Assembly (NCBI GenBank): GCA_020253895.1
Contig: JADDKG010000359.1
Coordinates: 1 to 5,761 of the forward strand
DNA: 5,761 nt
Direction of reading: 5' to 3'
DNA from: Rubrobacter sp.
Lineage (GTDB): Bacteria; Actinomycetota; Rubrobacteria; Rubrobacterales; Rubrobacteraceae
The position numbers and the translations under genes were made by a program. The notes beneath the pieces are model-generated. The model saw only the letters and a list, made by a program, of their open reading frames with translations. It searched no databases and had not been told where the DNA came from. Below are positions 1 through 5,410 of the stretch, in pieces. Numbering within the stretch: position 1 is the stretch's first letter; the number at the start of each line of letters is the position of its first letter.

Positions 1-2
1 CC

Positions 3-362
3 GTGGCGGCGAAGGTCAGGATAAGGCCCGAGCTCATCACCCCCCACAGGGCGCGCATCGAGCTCTACGGCCTCGAGGACGAGGACATAGAGAACACCCT
101 CCGGATGAAGGGCTGGGCCTGGGTCAACAGCCGCCGGGCCTGGGTCTACGCCGGGGAGCCGGACTTTATCTACCGCCAGATCCGGGAGGTCATCATCGCC
201 CTGCCGGGGATAGTCTTCGACGAGGCCGGGATCGAGGAGTCCATCCGCACCATAGAGGAGAAGGCCCGCTCGGAGGAGGAGCTGGAGGAGGGGCGCGACC
301 TGCTCCGCCAGGCCTTCGAGAAGACCGGCCAGCCGGAGGGGACAGAGCTCCTCCCCGGCTAG
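3..362 (+). CDS. Acidic protein of unknown function, 119 aa; start uncertain at window edge
   Basis: I do not recognise this protein. The reading frame is open from the GTG at base 3 to a TAG at 360-362. Because the window begins two bases earlier, no ribosome binding site can be seen and the true start may lie outside. The product has no cysteine, no signal peptide and no membrane segment. Residues 1-70 look like a compact alpha/beta domain, with an aromatic-rich stretch at 37-49 (GWAW, RRAWVY) and a hydrophobic strand near 63-72. Residues 73-108 are rich in Glu, Lys and Arg and probably form a charged helix or coiled coil, followed by a short flexible tail. It is probably a soluble cytoplasmic protein. 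It converges with the metallophosphoesterase and overlaps it by four bases. GC-rich third positions and a natural-looking amino-acid composition support a real gene. Confidence 0.7.
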   Translation: MAAKVRIRPELITPHRARIELYGLEDEDIENTLRMKGWAWVNSRRAWVYAGEPDFIYRQIREVIIALPGIVFDEAGIEESIRTIEEKARSEEELEEGRDLLRQAFEKTGQPEGTELLPG

Positions 363-1174
363 AAGGGCATCTCCTCGTAGCGGACGAACCGCTCCATCTC
401 CACGTAGAACCGGCTGGTGGTCACCGGCTTGCGGGAGAAGCTGGCGAGCGGGGTCTGCCCTTCCTCCCCCTTCCCCGGCTCGATGAGGGTGATCCTGACG
501 GTCTCGGGGTCCAGCTCGATGAGGTTGTAGGAGGGGGGCATGGTCCCGCGCACCCGGAGGCTGGAGACGGTGCCGGAGTGGATGACCCGGACGCCGGAGA
601 TGCTCCAGACGTAGGGCACGTGCCGGTGGCCGGCGAGGACCATGTCCACCCTCAGCTCGCGCAGCATCGCCATGACGTCCCCCGCGTCACGCAGGATGTT
701 TACGTCCCGCCCGGTGCCGGGGACGGCAAGGATGTGGTGGTGGATCATGAGTATCTTCGGCCCCCGCTCCCAGCCCCTGAACTCGGAGTCGATCCAGGCG
801 TAGTACTCCCGCCCCACCTCCCCCTCGTCCAGGTCGGGCTTGGTGGAGTCTATGGCCACCAACTTGGCCTCGCCCTGGGGGGAGGGGATGACCAGCGAGC
901 GGGCCCGGCTGCCGAAGATGTCCTCGAAGTGCCGGTAGCCCACGCTCTTGGCGTCGTGGTTGCCCATGACCACCACCACGTGGGGGCACTCCAGGCGGTC
1001 GAGGTAGCGCTTTGCCTCCTCGAACTCCCACCGGTAGCCCTCCATGGTGAGGTCCCCGGCGACGGCCACGAGGTCCGGCCGAAGCTCGTTGGCCTCCCGG
1101 ACCGCCGCCTCCAGAAGCTCCGGCCGGAAGAGCCCGGAGCCCACGTGGATGTCGGACATCTGGACTATGCGCAC
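359..1174 (-). CDS. Calcineurin-like metallophosphoesterase, class III cyclic-nucleotide phosphodiesterase type (271 aa)
   Basis: This is a predicted soluble, dinuclear-metal phosphoesterase. All five metal-binding blocks of the superfamily are visible in order: D8-x-H10 (MSDIH), G40-D41, G71-N72-H73-D74, the histidine run H145-H147, and G182-H183-R184-H185. The order and spacing match the class that includes CpdA and Rv0805, which hydrolyse cyclic nucleotides or other phosphodiesters. The substrate here cannot be told from sequence. No signal peptide is present. The start is a GTG that places the conserved MSDIH motif at residues 6-10, as usual for the family. A G-rich stretch (AGGGGGT) about 10 bases upstream can serve as ribosome binding site. 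It lies 51 bases downstream of argH on the same strand and could be read from the argH transcript. The C-terminal 85 residues after GHRH form the expected beta-rich cap, so it appears complete. Confidence 0.88.
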   Translation of the reverse strand: MRIVQMSDIHVGSGLFRPELLEAAVREANELRPDLVAVAGDLTMEGYRWEFEEAKRYLDRLECPHVVVVMGNHDAKSVGYRHFEDIFGSRARSLVIPSPQGEAKLVAIDSTKPDLDEGEVGREYYAWIDSEFRGWERGPKILMIHHHILAVPGTGRDVNILRDAGDVMAMLRELRVDMVLAGHRHVPYVWSISGVRVIHSGTVSSLRVRGTMPPSYNLIELDPETVRITLIEPGKGEEGQTPLASFSRKPVTTSRFYVEMERFVRYEEMPF

Positions 1175-1225
1175 GGCTCCCGTTACCCCCTGTTCTCGAC
1201 GGAACCTGTACGGAGAAGGCTCATT

Positions 1226-2617
1226 CTAGCGGCGGGCGCCGGCGAGCACCTCCCGGGCCCTCCTGAGCTGCTCCTCCACGGAGGCGGGCGAGGTGGAGCC
1301 CGGGCTCCTCTTGTTGGCCACGCTCCCCCGCGGGGTGAGAAGCCCCCCGGGAAGCTCGCCGAGGGCCGGGTGCGCCGCCGCAAGCTCGGCGCGCGGCATC
1401 TCCTCCAGCGAGATCCCGAGCTCCTCGCAGCGCCTCACGAGCCTGCCCACCACCCGGTGGGCCTCCCGGAAGGGGACCCCCCGTGCCGCCAGAAAGTCCG
1501 CGAGCTCGGTGGCGAGCGCGAACCCCCCGGCGGCCTCCTCCATCCTCCCGGCGCAAAACCGGGCGGTCCTGAGCATCCCCGGCAGCACGGCGAGCACCGC
1601 GAGGATCCCGTCCACGGCGTCGAAGAGGGGCTCCTTGTCCTCCTGCAGGTCCTTGGAGTAGCCGAGCGGGAGGCCCTTTAGCGCGATCATGAGGGCGTTC
1701 AGGTCCCCGATGAGCCGCCCCGCCCTGCCCCGCATGAGCTCGTAGGCGTCGGGGTTCTTTTTCTGCGGCATGATGGAGGAGCCCGAGGAGTAGGCGTCGT
1801 CGAGCTCGGCGAAGCCGAACTCCTGCGAGGTCCAGAGCACCCACTCCTCCCCGAGCCGGCTGAGGTGCACCCCGAGCACCGCGCAGGCGTAGAGTAGATC
1901 CAGGGCAAAGTCCCGCTCGGAGACGGCGTCCAGCGAGTTGACGAACGGCTCCATCCCGAGCTCCTCCGCGGTGAGCGCGGGGTCCACGGGATGCGGCGTC
2001 CCCCCCAGCGCCGCCGCCCCGAGGGGCGAGACGTTGGCCGCCGCCCTCGCCGCCCCCAGGCGCTGCAGGTCGCGCGCGAAGGCCCAGAAGTGGGCGAGCA
2101 GGTGGTGTGCGAGCAGGAGGGGCTGCGCCCGCTGGAGGTGCGTGTAGCCGGGGAGCACGAGGTCCCGGTGCCGCTCGGCCACCTCTACCAGGGCGGCCAT
2201 CGTCTCCAGCAGGCCGCTCTTTATCCGGTCCGTCGCGTCCCGGCAGAAGAGGTGGAGGTCGAGCGCCACCTGGTCGTTGCGGCTGCGGCCGGTGTGGAGC
2301 TTGAGGGCCACGTCGCCGACGAGTTCCCTGAGCCGCCGCTCGACGGCGGTGTGCACGTCCTCGTCCGCGAGGCTCCAGGAGAACTCTCCGGCCTCCACCT
2401 CCCTGAGCACCGCCTCGAGGCCGCGCACGAGCGTCTTTGCCTCCTCCGGGGAGATTATCCCCCGCTCCCCGAGCATCTTCGCGTGGGCCATGGACCCCCG
2501 GATGTCGTAGGGGGCCAGCCGGATGTCAAACGGGATGGAGGCGTTGAGGCGCTCGAAGGCCTCGGCCGGGCCGGAGCCGAACCGGCCGCCCCAAAGGTGT
2601 CCTCCAGAGGTTTCCAC
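1226..2617 (-). CDS. argH: Argininosuccinate lyase (463 aa)
   Basis: It catalyses the last step of arginine synthesis, splitting argininosuccinate into arginine and fumarate, as a cytoplasmic homotetramer of the fumarase/aspartase superfamily. Visible hallmarks are LWGGRF at 8-13, the substrate loop LHTGRSRNDQV at 107-117, GYTHLQRAQP at 157-166 with the catalytic-region His160, and the superfamily signature GSSIMPQKKNPD at 279-290. One of Ser280/Ser281 is the expected catalytic serine, with Lys286 and Asn288 nearby. Length is normal for the family and no key residue is missing. The GTG start is the only option that keeps LWGGRF: an in-frame TAA lies five codons upstream. No good Shine-Dalgarno sequence precedes it, so initiation may be weak or depend on the upstream genes. 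argG, the usual partner, is not in the window. It follows the SufU-like gene by 56 bases and precedes the metallophosphoesterase by 51. Confidence 0.97.
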   Translation of the reverse strand: METSGGHLWGGRFGSGPAEAFERLNASIPFDIRLAPYDIRGSMAHAKMLGERGIISPEEAKTLVRGLEAVLREVEAGEFSWSLADEDVHTAVERRLRELVGDVALKLHTGRSRNDQVALDLHLFCRDATDRIKSGLLETMAALVEVAERHRDLVLPGYTHLQRAQPLLLAHHLLAHFWAFARDLQRLGAARAAANVSPLGAAALGGTPHPVDPALTAEELGMEPFVNSLDAVSERDFALDLLYACAVLGVHLSRLGEEWVLWTSQEFGFAELDDAYSSGSSIMPQKKNPDAYELMRGRAGRLIGDLNALMIALKGLPLGYSKDLQEDKEPLFDAVDGILAVLAVLPGMLRTARFCAGRMEEAAGGFALATELADFLAARGVPFREAHRVVGRLVRRCEELGISLEEMPRAELAAAHPALGELPGGLLTPRGSVANKRSPGSTSPASVEEQLRRAREVLAGARR

Positions 2618-2660
2618 AGCCCAAGCAGTTTACACGCCGGGGCCGATGCCCGGAAAGCAG

Positions 2661-2673
2661 CCCTGCTGCAGGG
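2661..2673. repeat. Short perfect inverted repeat just after the SufU-like gene
   Basis: CCCTGC-T-GCAGGG is a 6-bp inverted repeat with a one-base centre (five paired bases and a three-base loop in RNA). It begins directly after the TAA of the SufU-like gene. There is no T-run after it on the minus strand, so it is not a convincing intrinsic terminator. It could modestly stabilise the upstream transcript end or attenuate read-through into argH, or be chance in GC-rich DNA. Confidence 0.25.
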
Positions 2674-3087
2674 TTACCCCGCCCTGCGGACCGCCCCGCC
2701 CCGCTCCCGCAGGTAGCGCCTTGCGGCGTTCTTGATGGTGGAGAGACCCAGGGTGGCGTTGCGGGTGCGGCTTCCCACCACGTCCCGACCGACCTCTTCG
2801 AGAAACCCGTCGTAGCCGAAGTCGAGGACCTCCTGGAGGGTCATCCGCTCGCCGAGGATCTTCTCTATGGCGAGGTCGGTCGCACCCTGGCTTATGGTGT
2901 CGCCCTCCCCGGTGAAGGAGAGCCCGGCTATACCGCCGTTGCCATCTCCCTTGAGGTAGACGACGACGGAGCCGCCGCACTCCGGGCTCCCCCCGGGCAT
3001 GCTCACGTCGGCGTCCCGGATCACACCCCGGTGCCGGGGACTCCGGGCATGCTCCACCAGCCGGGCCACGCGGCGCTGGCGGTCCAA
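2674..3087 (-). CDS. Degenerate SufU/IscU-like protein with a single cysteine (137 aa)
   Basis: The fold is that of the IscU/SufU/NifU-N family, which carries Fe-S clusters or, in SufU, zinc and persulfide sulfur. Family landmarks are visible: LVEHARSPRHRG at 10-21 (compare the HYKNPRNKG helix of Bacillus SufU), SPECGG at 34-39, FTGEGDTIS at 58-66 and RTRNATLG at 107-114. By eye alignment with SufU, Cys37 matches the first ligand. Asp63 replaces the second cysteine (GEGC to GEGD), Asn110 replaces the third (RIKCATL to RTRNATL), and Gly39 replaces the ligand Asp of CGD. Cys37 is the only cysteine. A normal cluster or zinc site is therefore unlikely, while a thiol for persulfide transfer remains. 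The 47-residue spacing from 63 to 110 is closer to IscU than to SufU. Start: TTG, with GAGGT eight bases upstream overlapping the sulfurtransferase stop. The six-base gap implies translational coupling and joint function. GTG at residue 7 is a weaker alternative start. Confidence 0.85.
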   Translation of the reverse strand: MDRQRRVARLVEHARSPRHRGVIRDADVSMPGGSPECGGSVVVYLKGDGNGGIAGLSFTGEGDTISQGATDLAIEKILGERMTLQEVLDFGYDGFLEEVGRDVVGSRTRNATLGLSTIKNAARRYLRERGGAVRRAG

Positions 3088-3093
3088 GGCCCG

Positions 3094-3984
3094 CTACCTC
3101 TCTATGGGGGCCCTCACAGCATTGCCCCACTCAGTCCAGGACCCGTCGTAGTTCTTGACGTTCTCATAGCCAAGCAGATACTTCAAAACAAACCACGTGT
3201 GAGAGGAGCGCTCCCCTATCCGGCAGTAGGCTATGACCTGCTCATCCCCAGAAGAAGAAGAGGAGAGCCCAGCCTCCCCCTCATAGATCTCCTTGAGCTC
3301 AGAAGCGCTCTTGAAGGTCCCATCCTCCCTCACCGCCCGCGCCCACGGCACGTTGGCAGCCCCAGGGATGTGCCCTCCCCTTAAAGCCCCCTCCTGCGGG
3401 TAGTCAGGCATGTGCAAAAGCTCCCCCTTGTACTCCCCAGGAGAGCGCACATCTATAAGCGAAACCCCCCTTCCAACCCTCTCAAGCAGCCCCTCAACCT
3501 CAGCCTTGAAGGCCCTTATCTTGGTGTCATCCCTCCTTGGTATCGGATAGTCGGTTTTGGGAAAGGAAGGCACCTCCTTTGTCATGGGACGCCCCTCAGC
3601 CTCCCACTTCTGCCTGCCCCCATCCATTATCGCGGTGTTGGTGTGCCCAAAGAGCTCAAAGACCCAAAGCGCATAAGTGGCCCACCAGTTGTTCTTGTCC
3701 CCGTAGAAGATGACCTTTGTATCAGGGCTTATGCCCTTCTCGCTCATCAGCTGGGCAAAGCGCTCCGCAGAGATGTAGTCGCGCACAAGCGGGTCGTTAA
3801 GCTCCTCAACCCAGTCTATCTTGACCGCGTTTGGGATGTGGCCAACCTCATACAGAAGAACATCCTCATCGCTCTCTACGATCCGGATGTTCTGTGTGTC
3901 CTCAAGGTGCTCTTCAACCCACCGGGTGGTGACAAGCTTCTCCGGGTGGGCGTAGCCCTTCTCCGCTATCTCCCGCTCAACCAT
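3094..3984 (-). CDS. Thiosulfate/3-mercaptopyruvate sulfurtransferase, two rhodanese domains (296 aa; 307 aa from the upstream GTG)
   Basis: It transfers sulfane sulfur to a thiol acceptor through a cysteine persulfide. Residues are numbered from the upstream GTG at 4017. Domain 1 (about 28-150) is the inactive rhodanese half, with [11 protein letters not shown] at 59-69 and DGGRQKW at 132-138. Domain 2 (about 165-305) is catalytic, with DVRSPGEY at 189-196, GHIPGA at 215-220 and active-site loop CRIGERS at 265-271. Cys265 is the only cysteine. The loop and surroundings closely resemble mycobacterial CysA2 and the Thermus enzyme, including GYAHPE near the N terminus. I prefer the ATG at 3984. 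It has AGGAG 12 bases upstream and a candidate promoter predicts a transcript start near 4022, which would leave the GTG at 4017 almost no leader. Odd points are five serines in a row at 252-256 just before the active-site strand, and GC content well below both neighbours. The SufU-like gene follows after six bases and is a likely partner. Confidence 0.95.
   Translation of the reverse strand: MVEREIAEKGYAHPEKLVTTRWVEEHLEDTQNIRIVESDEDVLLYEVGHIPNAVKIDWVEELNDPLVRDYISAERFAQLMSEKGISPDTKVIFYGDKNNWWATYALWVFELFGHTNTAIMDGGRQKWEAEGRPMTKEVPSFPKTDYPIPRRDDTKIRAFKAEVEGLLERVGRGVSLIDVRSPGEYKGELLHMPDYPQEGALRGGHIPGAANVPWARAVREDGTFKSASELKEIYEGEAGLSSSSSGDEQVIAYCRIGERSSHTWFVLKYLLGYENVKNYDGSWTEWGNAVRAPIER
3096..3100 (-). 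promoter_or_regulatory. Shine-Dalgarno site of the SufU-like gene, overlapping the upstream stop
   Basis: On the minus strand GAGGT lies eight bases before the TTG start. Its last base is the first base of the sulfurtransferase TAG stop, so the final Arg codon and the stop of one gene form the ribosome site of the next. This supports the non-ATG start and suggests coupled translation. Confidence 0.6.
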
Positions 3985-4028
3985 ACCCGTCAGTCTCTCC
4001 TCTCTCTTCCGTGTCACCTTTCAGGCCC

Positions 4029-4058
4029 ATTTTAAGGCATCGTGGCGAATTCCGACAA
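4029..4058 (-). promoter_or_regulatory. Candidate sigma-A-type promoter for the sulfurtransferase and genes downstream
   Basis: On the minus strand TTGTCG (4058-4053) and TAAAAT (4034-4029) are separated by 18 bases. They match the -35 and -10 consensus in 4 of 6 and 5 of 6 positions. Transcription would start near 4022. The site sits in the short AT-richer gap after the sulfite oxidase gene, where no intrinsic terminator is visible, so the sulfurtransferase may be read both from here and from upstream. Confidence 0.45.
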
Positions 4059-4075
4059 ACTATATCGGGATTGGT

Positions 4076-5206
4076 TTATGGCGTCACCAGCACCGGGTGC
4101 CCGACCGTGGCGCCGTAGAGGTAGCCGAGCTCGTTCCAGGGTGCCTCGTCGGGCTGGGTGTTTCCAGCGGTGTCGGTGGCGCGGACGCGTATGGCGTACC
4201 TCCCTGGCCTGGCATCCCAGGTAAAGCGCCACCTGGTCCACGCCTGGGGCAGGTTGGGGCCGAAGAGCTCCGCAGGACGCCAGCTCCTTCCGTCGAGGCT
4301 GTACTTTACCTGCCGGATGGCTCCCGCCGGGGACCAGGACCGCCCGGAGATCCTGTGCTTCCCGGGCTGCAGATGGGCGGGCCAAGGGAGCTCCAGGGCG
4401 CTCTTAGGGACCTGGCGGCTTACGGGCAGCCTGCTCTTCCCGAAGGGACCGCCGGTCAGTACGTAGCGGGCGGTGTTCCAGGGGGAGAGCAGCGGGGTGT
4501 CGGAGACGTAGATCCTGCCGATCCACTTGACGCTGGCCACCGCCGCCCAGCCCGGGACCACGGCGCGCAGAGGGTAGCCGTGGTCGGGAGGAAGGGGCTC
4601 GCCGTTCATCCCGTAGGCGAGCAGGGTGTCCTCCTCGAGGGCCTTCTCCAGCGGCAGCGGCCTGCGCATCCGGCAGGCGTCGAGCCCCTCCAGCATGACC
4701 TCCCTGGCCTCCCGGCGCAGCCCGGCCCTGAAGAGCACGTCCCGCAGCGGCACCCCGGTCCACTCTGCCACCCCTATGGCCCCGAGCCTCCACTGGGTAC
4801 CCGGCGCCCTGCGCCCGTGCTCCTCCGCAAAGAACGCCCTCCCGTTCCCGGCGCACTCCAGCGCCCGCACCAGGGAGACGCCGCTCATCCGCAAGAGATC
4901 CTCGTACCCCAGCTCCAGGGCACGCCGTACCCCCGGCCCCTCGACCCGCAGGCGCCACCGGAGGGGATCCAAGCGCGGGGTAGGGGAGTGGTTGCGGACG
5001 AAGAAGAGCCTTGTCGGGGTGAGGTAGCCCTCCTTGGCCATCGCCTCCCAGCGCATCTCCGCGTTGAGAGCCGCGTCCTGCGTCGGGTCCCCGGGCTCCG
5101 GAGATCCCGAAGTCCTGTGATCCACGAAGAGATCCCCCGGCAGCGGCTTCAGGATGCCGCCGGAGGCCGGGCTCGCTCCCCGTACCTTCTCCAGCTTCAT
5201 GCCCAC
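4076..5206 (-). CDS. Molybdopterin-dependent sulfite oxidase-family oxidoreductase (376 aa)
   Basis: It is predicted to oxidise sulfite to sulfate at a molybdenum cofactor. The Moco domain (about 60-250) shows FVRNH at 69-73 (Arg71, His73), the molybdenum ligand Cys118 in ECAGNGR (117-123), GVAEWTGVPL at 145-154, DHGYPLR at 208-214 and SVKW at 225-228. Tyr248 may correspond to the active-site tyrosine of animal sulfite oxidase. The C-terminal dimerisation domain (about 265-376) shows GRSWSP (288-293), YSLDGRSW (302-309) and RATDTAGNTQP (342-352). There is no cytochrome b5 domain, no heme CXXCH and no recognisable Tat or Sec signal. It therefore looks cytoplasmic, with an unknown electron acceptor. 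The GTG start has GGAGG ten bases upstream; an ATG two codons later is an equally possible start. It is divergent from the sulfotransferase and upstream of the sulfurtransferase, which would supply sulfite. Another oxyanion or sulfoxide substrate within the family cannot be excluded. Confidence 0.92.
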   Translation of the reverse strand: MGMKLEKVRGASPASGGILKPLPGDLFVDHRTSGSPEPGDPTQDAALNAEMRWEAMAKEGYLTPTRLFFVRNHSPTPRLDPLRWRLRVEGPGVRRALELGYEDLLRMSGVSLVRALECAGNGRAFFAEEHGRRAPGTQWRLGAIGVAEWTGVPLRDVLFRAGLRREAREVMLEGLDACRMRRPLPLEKALEEDTLLAYGMNGEPLPPDHGYPLRAVVPGWAAVASVKWIGRIYVSDTPLLSPWNTARYVLTGGPFGKSRLPVSRQVPKSALELPWPAHLQPGKHRISGRSWSPAGAIRQVKYSLDGRSWRPAELFGPNLPQAWTRWRFTWDARPGRYAIRVRATDTAGNTQPDEAPWNELGYLYGATVGHPVLVTP

Positions 5207-5243
5207 CTGTACGTTCCCTCCACTGGCCAGAAACCGTCACATA

Positions 5244-5271
5244 AATCTATTTTGTATACCTATTTAGTTAA
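5244..5271 (-). promoter_or_regulatory. Candidate promoter for the sulfite oxidase gene
   Basis: On the minus strand TTAACT (5271-5266) and TAGATT (5249-5244) are spaced by 16 bases, each matching consensus in about 4 of 6 positions. The stretch 5241-5278 is strikingly AT-rich for this genome. One copy of the GGTATACA repeat lies inside the spacer, a position where a bound regulator would affect RNA polymerase. Other -10-like words occur in this AT-rich stretch, so the exact choice is uncertain. Confidence 0.3.
5253..5260. repeat. Direct repeat TGTATACC, copy 1
   Basis: TGTATACC contains the palindrome GTATAC. The same eight bases recur at 5286-5293, 33 bases away, close to three helical turns, so both copies would face the same side of the DNA. 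It is a candidate operator element in the divergent control region. Confidence 0.4.
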
Positions 5272-5285
5272 TTATCTCCGGCCAC

Positions 5286-5293
5286 TGTATACC
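5286..5293. repeat. Direct repeat TGTATACC, copy 2
   Basis: This is an identical copy of the element at 5253-5260. A related palindrome, TGTACA, lies at 5358-5363, overlapping the candidate -10 box of the sulfotransferase gene. No known regulator is assigned to the motif. Confidence 0.4.
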
Positions 5294-5336
5294 CGCCGCA
5301 GCTCTGTGTCAAGCGGCCTCTCCGGCTGTGCGGGGC

Positions 5337-5365
5337 TTGGACGGCACTTCATAATTTTGTACACT
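5337..5365 (+). promoter_or_regulatory. Candidate promoter for the sulfotransferase gene
   Basis: TTGGAC (5337-5342) and TACACT (5360-5365) are separated by 17 bases. They match the -35 and -10 consensus in 3 and 4 of 6 positions, so the match is weak. A start near 5372 would give a leader of about 40 bases ending in the strong ribosome site. CATAAT at 5350-5355 is an alternative -10 without a good -35. Confidence 0.3.
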
Positions 5366-5400
5366 GAAAAAACAGATAAACTAGACAATCGGTTCTCTGT

Positions 5401-5409
5401 GGAGGTGAT
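5401..5409 (+). promoter_or_regulatory. Very strong Shine-Dalgarno site of the sulfotransferase gene
   Basis: GGAGGTGAT is a nine-base match to the complement of the usual bacterial 16S rRNA 3' end. The frame offers GTG, ATG and ATG in a row at 5405, 5408 and 5411. Only the ATG at 5411 has sensible spacing (five bases after GGAGG), so this site decides the start. Confidence 0.7.
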
Positions 5410-5410
5410 G

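Noticed and set aside
578..1681. Long plus-strand open frame of 367 codons
   Set aside because: It lies antisense to the metallophosphoesterase and argH, both with complete family motifs. The product is a Pro/Gly/His/Arg-rich sequence without any recognisable domain, typical of antisense frames in GC-rich DNA.
1991..2716. Plus-strand open frame of 241 codons
   Set aside because: It is antisense to argH and the end of the SufU-like gene, with low-complexity composition and no motif.
3412..4035. Plus-strand open frame of 207 codons opposite the sulfurtransferase
   Set aside because: It is antisense to a gene with a complete CysA2-like match, and the product shows no recognisable domain. It stays open only because the sense gene has few codons that create antisense stops.
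4051..4070. Possible terminator hairpin after the sulfite oxidase gene
   Set aside because: Only a four-base CCGA/TCGG pairing with a large AT-rich loop is present and no T-run follows, so it does not qualify as an intrinsic terminator.
4404..5240. Minus-strand open frame of 278 codons in another frame of the sulfite oxidase gene
   Set aside because: It is a shifted-frame shadow. The product is Gly/Ala/Arg-rich, while the overlapping frame carries the complete Moco and dimerisation motifs.
5375..5390. Imperfect dyad GAT-N3-CTAG-N3-ATC upstream of the sulfotransferase ribosome site
   Set aside because: The pairing is interrupted and short, there is no second copy, and chance in AT-rich DNA is likely.
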